From: an uncultured Clostridia bacterium
Lineage (GTDB): Bacteria > Bacillota > Clostridia > Oscillospirales > CAG-272
NCBI GenBank assembly: GCA_947306035.1
Contig: CAMZFG010000102.1
Coordinates: forward strand, 1 to 5,031
DNA length: 5,031 nt
Reading direction: 5' to 3'
Positions 1 through 4,977 of this stretch are shown in pieces; the stretch's first letter is position 1, and each line of letters starts with the position of its first letter. A program made the translations under genes and the position numbers. The notes under the pieces were generated by a model. That model had not been told where the DNA came from and made no database searches. It was given only the letters and a program-made list of their open reading frames with translations.

Positions 1-641
1 TCGCCGTGCTGGCACGCAAGATCGGTTACCGCGGGCTCGTGGTCTTTATCGACGAATGCGTCAATCTCTACAAGATCGTGCACCGCGTCAGCCGCGAGAA
101 CAACTACGAAAAGATCCTCTCCATGTTCAACGACTCGCTGCAGGGCAGAGCGGAAGGGCTTTTGCTGGTGCTCGGCGGCACGCCGCAGTTCCTCGAGGAT
201 CCGCGCCGCGGTCTGTTCAGTTACGAAGCGCTGCGCAGCCGCCTTTCCGACAGCCGCTTTTCCGATCCGTCCTTCAAAAACCTCATCGGCCCCGTCGTTC
301 GCCTGCGCCGCCTTTCCGACGACGAGCTCTACGCCCTGATCGTGCGCGTGACGGCGCTGTACGCCATGCAGTACGGCAAAGCGCCCCGCATCACCGCCGC
401 CGAGCAGGAATCGTTTTTGCGCCTGTGCCTGGCGCGCGCCGGCGCCGACAGCATGATGACGCCGCGCGAGATCCTGCGCGACTACATGACGGTCTTAAAC
501 ATTCTCATGCAGAATGAAACGGCTGATTTCAACACCATTGCGGCACATATTGCCGCTGAAAGCCAACCCGTCGCGTCGGCGGAACGCGCCGCCGAAGAAA
601 GACCCGGCGCCGCCGTCGACCTCTCCGATATCGTACTGTGA
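1..641 (+). CDS. BREX-like P-loop ATPase (DUF2791/BrxD family), C-terminal half, 5' truncated by window edge
   Basis: This is the C-terminal 212 residues of an ATPase; the first complete codon is at position 3, and the Walker A region must lie upstream of the window. The visible part starts just before a Walker B strand (LVVFIDE, Asp and Glu codons at 51-56). It continues through a sensor-like strand LLLVLGGTPQFL and the stretch RRGLFSYEALRSRL, which I recognise as typical of DUF2791/BrxD ATPases. Near the end comes MTPREILRDYMTVLNIL, also family-like. The last ~25 residues are a variable acidic/alanine-rich tail. Known of the family: BrxD is an accessory ATPase of type 2 BREX phage defence, and related proteins sit beside helicases elsewhere. 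Inferred: it works with the Lhr-like helicase that follows, because the stop codon TGA (639-641) overlaps the helicase ribosome binding site. The internal GTG at position 6 is not a real start. Family assignment is fairly firm; membership of a complete BREX system is unproven. Confidence 0.8.
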   Translation, partial: AVLARKIGYRGLVVFIDECVNLYKIVHRVSRENNYEKILSMFNDSLQGRAEGLLLVLGGTPQFLEDPRRGLFSYEALRSRLSDSRFSDPSFKNLIGPVVRLRRLSDDELYALIVRVTALYAMQYGKAPRITAAEQESFLRLCLARAGADSMMTPREILRDYMTVLNILMQNETADFNTIAAHIAAESQPVASAERAAEERPGAAVDLSDIVL

Positions 642-645
642 GGTG
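640..645 (+). promoter_or_regulatory. ribosome binding site of the helicase gene, overlapping the upstream stop codon
   Basis: GAGGTG lies 4 nt before the ATG at 650 and shares its first two bases with the TGA stop of the ATPase gene. It decides the start. An in-frame GTG at 638 forms a GTGA overlap with the stop but has no Shine-Dalgarno sequence in front of it, so ATG 650 is preferred. The arrangement implies translational coupling of the two genes. Confidence 0.6.
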
Positions 646-649
646 CGCC

Positions 650-2896
650 ATGGCAGAACAAGACCGCATTTTCGATCGCTTCCCGCCGTTTATCCGGGAG
701 TATATCTATTCGCATTCCTGGGAGAGTTTGCGCGCCGTGCAGGTAGCGGCGGCCGAAACGCTGTTTTTGACCGACCATCACCTTTTGCTGACGTCCGGCA
801 CCGCCAGCGGCAAAACCGAGGCGGCTTTCTTTCCCATTCTGACGCAATTATATGAAAAACCCGCAGCAAGTATAGGCGTTTTGTATATCGCGCCGCTGAA
901 AAGTCTGATCAACGATCAGTTCGGCCGCATGGAAGAATTGCTGACCGAAAGCGGCATTCCCGTCACCCATTGGCACGGGGACGTAGCGGGTTCTCACAAG
1001 AAAAAACTGCTTGAGAACCCTTCCGGCATCCTGCAGATCACGCCGGAATCGCTCGAATCCATGCTCATCAACCGTTCCAACGACATCGTGCGCCTGTTCC
1101 ACGACCTGCGCTTCGTCGTCATCGACGAGGTGCACACGCTCACGGGCAGCGACCGCGGCAATCAGATCATCTGTCAGCTTTCCCGCATCGCCCGCCTGAT
1201 CGGCCGAGAACCCCGCCGCGTGGGGCTTTCCGCCACGGTGGGCGACCCGTCGCTGGCGGCCGCGTGGCTGGCAGGCAACAGCGGCATCACGGTGGATATC
1301 CCGCAAAACCCCGACGAGGGCGTGCGCTGGCGGCTCGGCATGGAGCATTTCTTTTTCCAAAATGAAGATCAGGCGCAGTCCGACGACGGCAAGCCGGCCG
1401 ATCCCGAAAAAAGCGACGGCATCGACAACGGCTACGAGTACATGTACGACTGCGTCAAAGACAAAAAGGCGCTGGTCTTTTCCAACTCCCGCGAAGAAAC
1501 GGAGTATCTGACGGCGACTTTCCGGCAGATCGCGGCGCGCCGCCACGACCCCGACGTGTTTCTCATCCATCACGGCAATCTTTCCGCCGCGCTCCGCGAG
1601 GACGCGGAAATGAAGATGAAAAACGAAGAGGAAAGAGCCGTGACCTGCGCCACCGTTACCATGGAACTGGGCATCGACATCGGGCGTCTGGAGCGGGTGC
1701 TGCAAAGCGATTCGCCCACGTCTGTGTCGAGTTTTCTGCAGCGTCTCGGCCGTTCCGGCCGTCGCGGACAGCCCCCGGAGATGATGATGGTGTTCCGCGA
1801 GGAAGACCCCCTGCCCAACACGCCGCTGCCGCAGCTGCTGCCGTGGGGACTTCTGCGCGCCGTCGCCATCGTGCAGTTGTACCTGGAGGAACGTTTCATC
1901 GAGCCGCCCCGCGTCAAGCAGATGCCCTTGAGTCTTTTGTTCCACCAGACCTTGAGCGTGTTGGCCGCAAGCGGCGAAATGACCCCCAAGCGGCTGGCGG
2001 AAAGGGTGCTTTCTCTGCCCCCGTTCGCGGCCGTTTCGCGTGAGGACTACCGCACCCTGCTGTTTTCCATGATCCGGGAAGACATGCTGCAAATGACCGA
2101 GGAAAAAGGCCTTATCGTGGGGCTTGCGGGCGAAAAACTGCTGAATAGTTTTCAGTTCTACGCCGTGTTCAAGGACAGCGAGGACTTTACCGTGCGGGCG
2201 GGCGACCCCGAAAAGGGAAGCGCCGAGGAGATCGGCACCATCACCACGCCGCCGCCCGTCGGCGACCGCTTTGCGCTGGCCGGCCGCGTGTGGGAAGTGG
2301 AAGAGCTTGACATACAGCGCAAACTCGTTTACGTGCATCCCGTGGCGGGCAAAATGGAAGTTTCCTGGCCCGGCGATTACGGCGAGATCCACACCCGCAT
2401 CCAGCAGCGCATGCTGCAGGTCTTGCGGGAGGATACGGTCTATCCTTACCTAAAACCCAACGCCGCCCATCGGCTGGAAGTGGCGCGGCACCTCGCCCGC
2501 AACACGGGCGTGACGGAACATCGCCTGATCCGCCTGGGGCCTTCCGGTTTTTGCCTGTTCCCGTGGCTCGGCACGCGTTCTTTCCGCACGCTGCGGCGTT
2601 TTCTGACGACCAACGCCAAAAAACTCGGCATTTCCGGCGTGGAATACGAGGGGTGCTGCTATATCACCTTTCATGCCGAGGAGCAACCGAAAACGCTCAT
2701 TCGCCGCATGGCGGAACTGGCGGCGGGCGGCATAGACCCGCAGTCGCTCGTCGGCGCGGGCGAACAGCCCTTGTTTGACAAGTTCGATCCCTATATCCCC
2801 GCGGAACTTTTGCGCCGCGCCTACGCCGTCGACCGCCTTTCGCCGACCGAAGCCGAAGAGGTCATCGCGGCGCTTTCGACCGAGCGTTTCTCATAA
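650..2896 (+). CDS. Lhr-like DEAD/DEAH superfamily 2 helicase (BrxHI-like)
   Basis: This is a 748-residue ATP-dependent helicase with all the SF2 motifs. An upstream Q (Q31) is followed by motif I TASGKTE (51-57), Ia APLKSLINDQ (81-90), Ib TPESL (131-135), II DEVH (159-162), III SAT (194-196), IV VFSNSR (276-281), the Lhr-typical IHHGNLS (306-312), V around TMELGIDIG (337-345), and VI QRLGRSGRRG (364-373). A charged, probably disordered insertion (about 238-262) links the two RecA domains. After the core come a winged-helix-like region and a beta-rich segment with DRFALAGRVWEVEELD (from 539), typical of Lhr C-terminal modules. No truncation or frameshift is seen. Known: Lhr helicases translocate on single-stranded DNA, and the Lhr-like BrxHI belongs to type 2 BREX. 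Inferred: it is the motor partner of the ATPase encoded just upstream and the last gene of that operon, since a terminator follows 30 nt after its stop. A DNA repair role for a stand-alone Lhr-like helicase is the alternative. Confidence 0.88.
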   Translation: MAEQDRIFDRFPPFIREYIYSHSWESLRAVQVAAAETLFLTDHHLLLTSGTASGKTEAAFFPILTQLYEKPAASIGVLYIAPLKSLINDQFGRMEELLTESGIPVTHWHGDVAGSHKKKLLENPSGILQITPESLESMLINRSNDIVRLFHDLRFVVIDEVHTLTGSDRGNQIICQLSRIARLIGREPRRVGLSATVGDPSLAAAWLAGNSGITVDIPQNPDEGVRWRLGMEHFFFQNEDQAQSDDGKPADPEKSDGIDNGYEYMYDCVKDKKALVFSNSREETEYLTATFRQIAARRHDPDVFLIHHGNLSAALREDAEMKMKNEEERAVTCATVTMELGIDIGRLERVLQSDSPTSVSSFLQRLGRSGRRGQPPEMMMVFREEDPLPNTPLPQLLPWGLLRAVAIVQLYLEERFIEPPRVKQMPLSLLFHQTLSVLAASGEMTPKRLAERVLSLPPFAAVSREDYRTLLFSMIREDMLQMTEEKGLIVGLAGEKLLNSFQFYAVFKDSEDFTVRAGDPEKGSAEEIGTITTPPPVGDRFALAGRVWEVEELDIQRKLVYVHPVAGKMEVSWPGDYGEIHTRIQQRMLQVLREDTVYPYLKPNAAHRLEVARHLARNTGVTEHRLIRLGPSGFCLFPWLGTRSFRTLRRFLTTNAKKLGISGVEYEGCCYITFHAEEQPKTLIRRMAELAAGGIDPQSLVGAGEQPLFDKFDPYIPAELLRRAYAVDRLSPTEAEEVIAALSTERFS

Positions 2897-2926
2897 CGTC
2901 TGCCGTCTTTTTTCAAAAAGCAAAAC

Positions 2927-2954
2927 AAAAAAGCCCGCGACAGCGGGCTTTTTT
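2927..2954. terminator. bidirectional intrinsic terminator between convergent genes
   Basis: A perfect 12-bp inverted repeat: A6 plus GCCCGC (2927-2938), loop GACA, GCGGGC plus T6 (2943-2954). It provides a GC stem and U tract in both directions. It lies 30 nt after the helicase stop on the + strand and 9 nt after the stop of the membrane protein gene on the - strand, so it can end both transcripts. Confidence 0.93.
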
Positions 2955-2963
2955 GCGTAAAAA

Positions 2964-3749
2964 TCATTCGGCTTGCTCGGTTTCCTGCGTCTTGCTTTCG
3001 TCCGCTTCATCAGACGTTTCTTCCGCGGGCTGCTCCGCGGGAACGTCTTCAACGGGTTCTTCGGCGGGTTCTTCGGCGGGTTCTTCGGCAGGTTCTTCGG
3101 CAGGTTCTTCGGCAGGTTCTTCGGCAGGTTCTTCGGCAGGTGCTTTTGCGGTGCTTTCGGCGGGCTTATACCACGCCAGCAGTCCGGCAAAGAACATACC
3201 CGCGGCCAACGTCATCTCGGCCAGCGCGTTGACAAAACTGCCCCAGCCGTAGTCGTTGACGCCGGCTCTCACGCAGGCCATAACGAACACGATGAAATAT
3301 ACGCACAGATAGACGGCAAACAGCAGCCAACCGAGTTTGAAAAGTTCGGTTTTGCCGCAGATGCCCACGATGAACAGCACCGCGGCGGCCAGCAGGACGA
3401 GCCCCGCCAAAAAGGCGAACACGCACAGCGTCGTGCCGAGACCGTCGTTGTAGCGGGAGATACCGACCGAACTGCCGATGCCGTCGATCACGCTCCCGAT
3501 GATCCACCAGGCAAACACGGGGCCGAGCGCCTTTTTGGCCAGGTCCGTTTTCTTCATCAGAAGTAGCACGGCCACGCCCGCGATCAGAACGAGCAGTACG
3601 GCCAGCAGAACGAGATTGCCGACGACGGGGAAGAAACCGCCGTCAAATCCGCCCACGCCGGTCAGCAGCGTGCAGGCGGCCGACGTCAGCAGCAGAATGA
3701 TCGCCAGCAGCCAGGCGTTTTTCTTCAAAACAGAGAACAGTTGATCCAT
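2964..3749 (-). CDS. six-TM membrane protein with acidic (PAEE)n cytoplasmic tail, function unknown
   Basis: I do not recognise this 261-residue protein. Six hydrophobic segments are visible at about 11-30, 43-65, 75-95, 105-130, 138-160 and 171-193. Positive charges (KK at 9-10, the KKTDLAKK loop 66-73, the loop 131-138) fall on alternate sides, giving a consistent topology with both ends in the cytoplasm. After W193 the chain becomes low-complexity: seven exact PAEE repeats (204-231), then PVED, PAEQ, PAEE and a Ser/Thr/Glu-rich end. Residues 204-261 hold 26 acidic residues and a single lysine. The start is ATG at 3749, with AAGGAG at 3759-3764 nine nt upstream. An in-frame ATG further up (3794) lies upstream of the promoter's expected transcription start and is rejected. 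It is a single-gene unit: a consensus promoter at 3780-3808 and a terminator at 2927-2954 enclose it. No link to the convergent helicase operon is implied. Small-molecule transport or envelope roles are possible but unsupported. Confidence 0.87.
   Translation of the reverse strand: MDQLFSVLKKNAWLLAIILLLTSAACTLLTGVGGFDGGFFPVVGNLVLLAVLLVLIAGVAVLLLMKKTDLAKKALGPVFAWWIIGSVIDGIGSSVGISRYNDGLGTTLCVFAFLAGLVLLAAAVLFIVGICGKTELFKLGWLLFAVYLCVYFIVFVMACVRAGVNDYGWGSFVNALAEMTLAAGMFFAGLLAWYKPAESTAKAPAEEPAEEPAEEPAEEPAEEPAEEPAEEPVEDVPAEQPAEETSDEADESKTQETEQAE
3057..3140 (-). repeat. in-frame 12-bp tandem repeat, 7 copies, encoding (PAEE)7
   Basis: Seven head-to-tail 12-bp units, read on the - strand as CCY GCC GAA GAA. 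The five N-terminal units (3081-3140) are identical, with CCT for proline; the next two (3057-3080) are identical with CCC. Degenerate units encoding PVED, PAEQ and PAEE follow. Because the unit is a multiple of three, copy number can change without a frameshift. Confidence 0.95.
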
Positions 3750-3757
3750 GGTAAAAA

Positions 3758-3774
3758 TCTCCTTGTTCGTTTTT
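3758..3774 (-). promoter_or_regulatory. leader/RBS module, copy A
   Basis: On the - strand this reads AAAAACGAACAAGGAGA and contains the Shine-Dalgarno AAGGAG 9 nt before ATG 3749. A near copy (15 of 17 bases) precedes the second - strand membrane protein gene at 4154-4170. Together with the promoter this leaves a leader of only about 24 nt. Confidence 0.7.
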
Positions 3775-3779
3775 TCTTC

Positions 3780-3808
3780 ATTATATCGACACAAATCGGT
3801 TTTGTCAA
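3780..3808 (-). promoter_or_regulatory. perfect consensus sigma-A promoter for the six-TM protein gene
   Basis: On the - strand: TTGACA (3808 to 3803), a 17-bp spacer, TATAAT (3785 to 3780). Both hexamers match consensus exactly and the spacing is optimal. The expected transcription start is near 3773, just upstream of the ribosome binding site. This predicts strong expression, probably without an activator. Confidence 0.92.
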
Positions 3809-3900
3809 GCCGCTTTCACACAAAAAATATGCGCGCGGCGCGCGTTTGCGTACAATGACCGCATACGATCGCAGTATATGCCGCGGCGGGGCGGTTTATG
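3809..3900. other. intergenic gap without a recognised gene
   Basis: This segment lies upstream of the promoter of one - strand gene and downstream of the terminator of the next. It holds an alternating GC tract (3831-3843) and a TACAAT hexamer (3851-3856, + strand) with no convincing -35 partner. I see no supportable gene here. Confidence 0.5.
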
Positions 3901-3930
3901 AAAAAAAGACGCCGTTTGGCGTCTTTTTTT
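3901..3930. terminator. bidirectional intrinsic terminator downstream of the 72-aa gene
   Basis: A perfect 13-bp inverted repeat: A7 GACGCC (3901-3913), loop GTTT, GGCGTC T7 (3918-3930). On the - strand it ends the transcript of the 72-residue membrane protein, whose stop codon shares base 3930 with the stem. It would also stop any + strand transcript from the gap to its left, although no + strand gene is recognised there. Confidence 0.9.
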
Positions 3931-4148
3931 CAGGTCTCTTCTTTTTTCTCTATGTAGAAAAACAGGGCGGCGCCTGCGCCGAGCAGCACGAGAGCCGCGG
4001 CGGGGTATTCCAGCATACCGCCGATATAGGCGGCCTGTGCTTCGGTCAGCGGGCCTGCGGCAAACAGCGTTGCCATAATGCCGAGCAGAACGGCGAACAC
4101 AAGCGGCAGACCGCACCGCAAAACCAGCAAAGCGGGGTGTTTGGTCAT
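3930..4148 (-). CDS. small two-TM membrane protein, function unknown
   Basis: I do not recognise this 72-residue protein. It has a short basic N-terminus (MTKH...R11), a hydrophobic segment at about 12-31, a polar loop with PLTEAQAAY (33-41), a second hydrophobic segment at about 48-66, and a charged end EKKEET. This predicts a helical hairpin with both termini in the cytoplasm. The start is ATG 4148: GAGGAG lies at 4155-4160 with a 6-nt gap. The frame is open further upstream, but the extended version has no comparable ribosome binding site and would be translated from the leader. Its stop codon abuts the terminator hairpin, and a promoter candidate lies about 120 nt upstream, so it is probably a monocistronic unit. 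Short length keeps some doubt, but ribosome binding site, hydrophobic pattern and flanking promoter and terminator agree. Confidence 0.75.
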   Translation of the reverse strand: MTKHPALLVLRCGLPLVFAVLLGIMATLFAAGPLTEAQAAYIGGMLEYPAAALVLLGAGAALFFYIEKKEET

Positions 4149-4153
4149 GGTAC

Positions 4154-4170
4154 TCTCCTCATTCGTTTTT
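4154..4170 (-). promoter_or_regulatory. leader/RBS module, copy B
   Basis: On the - strand this reads AAAAACGAATGAGGAGA and contains GAGGAG 6 nt before ATG 4148. It differs from the copy at 3758-3774 at two of 17 positions, adjacent to each other. Confidence 0.65.
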
Positions 4171-4209
4171 GTGCATAAATATTTATAGAATTTGAAACGG
4201 TATAAAATC

Positions 4210-4223
4210 GTTGCGCGCGCAAC
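4210..4223. repeat. 14-bp perfect palindrome in the leader of the 72-aa gene
   Basis: GTTGCGCGCGCAAC is its own reverse complement. It lies between the candidate promoter at 4270-4299 and the ribosome binding site of the small membrane protein. It is immediately next to a second small inverted repeat, CCGC-A6-GCGG (4223-4236). It could be an operator or an RNA hairpin; nothing in the sequence decides. Confidence 0.5.
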
Positions 4224-4269
4224 CGCAAAAAAGCGGAAAAACGTCGCGTTCGCCCGTCCCATCGACGCC

Positions 4270-4299
4270 ATTATACCATAAAAGCCGCTTTTGTGCCAT
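4270..4299 (-). promoter_or_regulatory. extended -10 promoter, probably for the 72-aa gene
   Basis: On the - strand TGGTATAAT gives a perfect -10 (4275 to 4270) with the TG extension. ATGGCA (4299 to 4294), 18 bp upstream, matches four of six -35 positions. Transcription would start near 4263, leaving a leader of about 115 nt before ATG 4148. An AT-rich TATAAA (4187 to 4182) closer to the gene lacks a -35 and is less likely. Confidence 0.65.
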
Positions 4300-4533
4300 A
4301 GTGGATCGTTGGCGTTTTTGCATTTTTTCGGCAATACGGCGGCGCTCGTCTGCTTAAATTTTTATCTTTTTTGTTAAATCCTGCATATATATTCTGCTTT
4401 TTCCATAGGTTTTGCATATTCGACCCACCGAAACAGGAAAAACATTCCTTTCAGTCGTTATTTTGAACAAAGCGGATAGACAATGTTTGAAAACGGTCGA
4501 AATCAACAAACAATCGGCGCCAAAACGCCGTGC
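4300..4533. other. AT-rich divergent intergenic region, no gene recognised
   Basis: This stretch lies between the - strand promoter and the + strand promoter of the DUF6514-like gene; the whole gene-free interval is 4149-4578. It includes a strongly AT-rich block (11 G/C in the 50 bases 4351-4400) unlike the GC-rich genes around it. No tRNA, riboswitch or terminator is evident. A - strand frame crossing it has no ribosome binding site. Confidence 0.5.
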
Positions 4534-4539
4534 TATACT
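4531..4539 (+). promoter_or_regulatory. extended -10 promoter of the DUF6514-like gene
   Basis: TGCTATACT provides an extended -10 (TATACT at 4534-4539, TG at 4531-4532). No good -35 hexamer lies at 16-18 bp, as is common for extended -10 promoters. The start would be near 4546, about 33 nt before the ATG at 4579. The 10-mer GTGCTATACT recurs in the nrdR promoter. Confidence 0.6.
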
Positions 4540-4578
4540 GTAGCCGTCTTGTTTCATTGACAGAAAGGAGAAAAGAAA

Positions 4579-4854
4579 ATGAAAACCATGACGGAAACAA
4601 AAACGGAAGAAACAAAGACCATCGACGAGCGCGAGCGGTCGGTGTGCGGCCACGCCCTGCGGTATCGCCTGCTTCGGGACGCGCGGGGTTACTATATCGA
4701 GGCCGGCTACCGCGGCGAGAGCGCCGTCCGGTTTGCGGGCGCCGATTTTCTGCTCGCGACGTCGGTGTACGGCAAGATCGTGCGCGGCACGGTCACGCCC
4801 TGCACGCTTGCCGACGTCGTTTCCGACCTGCTGGCTGTGTCGGCCGGCGGTTGA
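4579..4854 (+). CDS. DUF6514-like small protein
   Basis: This 91-residue soluble protein has a charged N-terminus (about 1-20, Thr/Glu/Lys-rich). A probable beta region follows, with YRLLRDARGYYIEAGYRGE (29-47), then a helical or mixed C-terminal part with LLATSVYGKIVRGTVTP (58-74) and TLADVVSDLL (76-85). The pattern of an upper YRLL strand followed by VTP-x-x-L-x-DVV-x-D-L resembles the clostridial family DUF6514, whose function is unknown; this is from memory and not a profile match. The start is ATG 4579, with AAAGGAG at 4564-4570 eight nt upstream. A second in-frame ATG at 4588 is less well spaced. It has its own promoter (4531-4539) and a strong terminator (4864-4890), so it is a separate unit from nrdR. 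No signal peptide or membrane segment is seen. Confidence 0.82.
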   Translation: MKTMTETKTEETKTIDERERSVCGHALRYRLLRDARGYYIEAGYRGESAVRFAGADFLLATSVYGKIVRGTVTPCTLADVVSDLLAVSAGG

Positions 4855-4863
4855 GACTGCAAG

Positions 4864-4890
4864 GCGCCGCCCGCGGGGCGGCGCTTTTTT
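4864..4890 (+). terminator. intrinsic terminator of the DUF6514-like gene
   Basis: A 9-bp GC-only stem GCGCCGCCC (4864-4872), loop GCG, GGGCGGCGC (4876-4884), followed by T6 (4885-4890). It begins 9 nt after the stop codon and separates this gene from nrdR, whose promoter starts 12 nt further on. Confidence 0.93.
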
Positions 4891-4901
4891 GCGTTTTTCT
4901 C

Positions 4902-4930
4902 TTTACACGCGGGCGCTTTTGTGCTATACT
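4902..4930 (+). promoter_or_regulatory. sigma-A promoter of nrdR
   Basis: TTTACA (4902-4907), a 17-bp spacer, TATACT (4925-4930) with the extended TG at 4922-4923. Each hexamer has one mismatch to consensus and the spacing is optimal. Expected start is near 4937, giving a leader of about 41 nt. Confidence 0.85.
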
Positions 4931-4945
4931 TGTGTCAAGAAAAAC

Positions 4946-4967
4946 GGAAAGGGGCGCCAAAGGGCGC
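4946..4967 (+). promoter_or_regulatory. nrdR ribosome binding region with an intervening hairpin
   Basis: The best Shine-Dalgarno match, GGAAAGGGG (4946-4954), is 23 nt from the ATG at 4978, too far for normal initiation. Between them lies a 5-bp hairpin, GCGCC-AAAG-GGCGC (4954-4967), which would shorten the effective distance. The alternative AAAGGG (4959-4964) is 13 nt away and sits in the loop and 3' arm of that hairpin. Confidence 0.4.
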
Positions 4968-4977
4968 GATTTGAAAC

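Noticed and set aside
848..2392. Long open frame of 514 codons on the - strand inside the helicase gene
   Set aside because: It lies wholly antisense to a helicase with intact motifs throughout. Its translation is His/Arg/Gly-rich without domain character, and no ribosome binding site was identified; it is a shadow of GC-biased codon use.
3057..3140. Tandem repeat considered as a CRISPR-like array
   Set aside because: The units are 12 bp, contiguous without spacers, and in frame within a coding sequence.
2953..3252. Plus-strand frames encoding Gly/Ser/Ala- or Gly/Phe-rich repeats
   Set aside because: These are antisense readings of the (PAEE)n repeat in the six-TM protein gene; the - strand frame has the promoter, ribosome binding site and membrane segments.
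3898..3956. Tiny + strand frame (19 codons from ATG 3898) running through the terminator
   Set aside because: It consists largely of the terminator hairpin and poly-T and has no properly placed ribosome binding site.
3741..4178. Plus-strand frame of 145 codons across 3741-4178
   Set aside because: It overlaps two - strand genes, a promoter and a terminator, and has no ribosome binding site; composition is not protein-like.
4293..4307. TGGCAC (4298 to 4293, - strand) resembling a sigma-54 -24 element
   Set aside because: The required GC-containing -12 element is absent at the correct spacing, while a perfect extended sigma-A -10 lies downstream.
4354..4653. Open frame on the - strand across the divergent intergenic region (99 codons, or 67 from an internal ATG at 4557)
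   Set aside because: The long version starts antisense inside the DUF6514-like gene. The shorter ATG is preceded by a pyrimidine-rich sequence with no Shine-Dalgarno, and no promoter is seen for it.
4918..4936. Possible NrdR box overlapping the nrdR promoter (TATACTTGTGT half-site)
   Set aside because: Only one half resembles the known palindrome and the left half does not match, so the similarity is explained by the -10 element.
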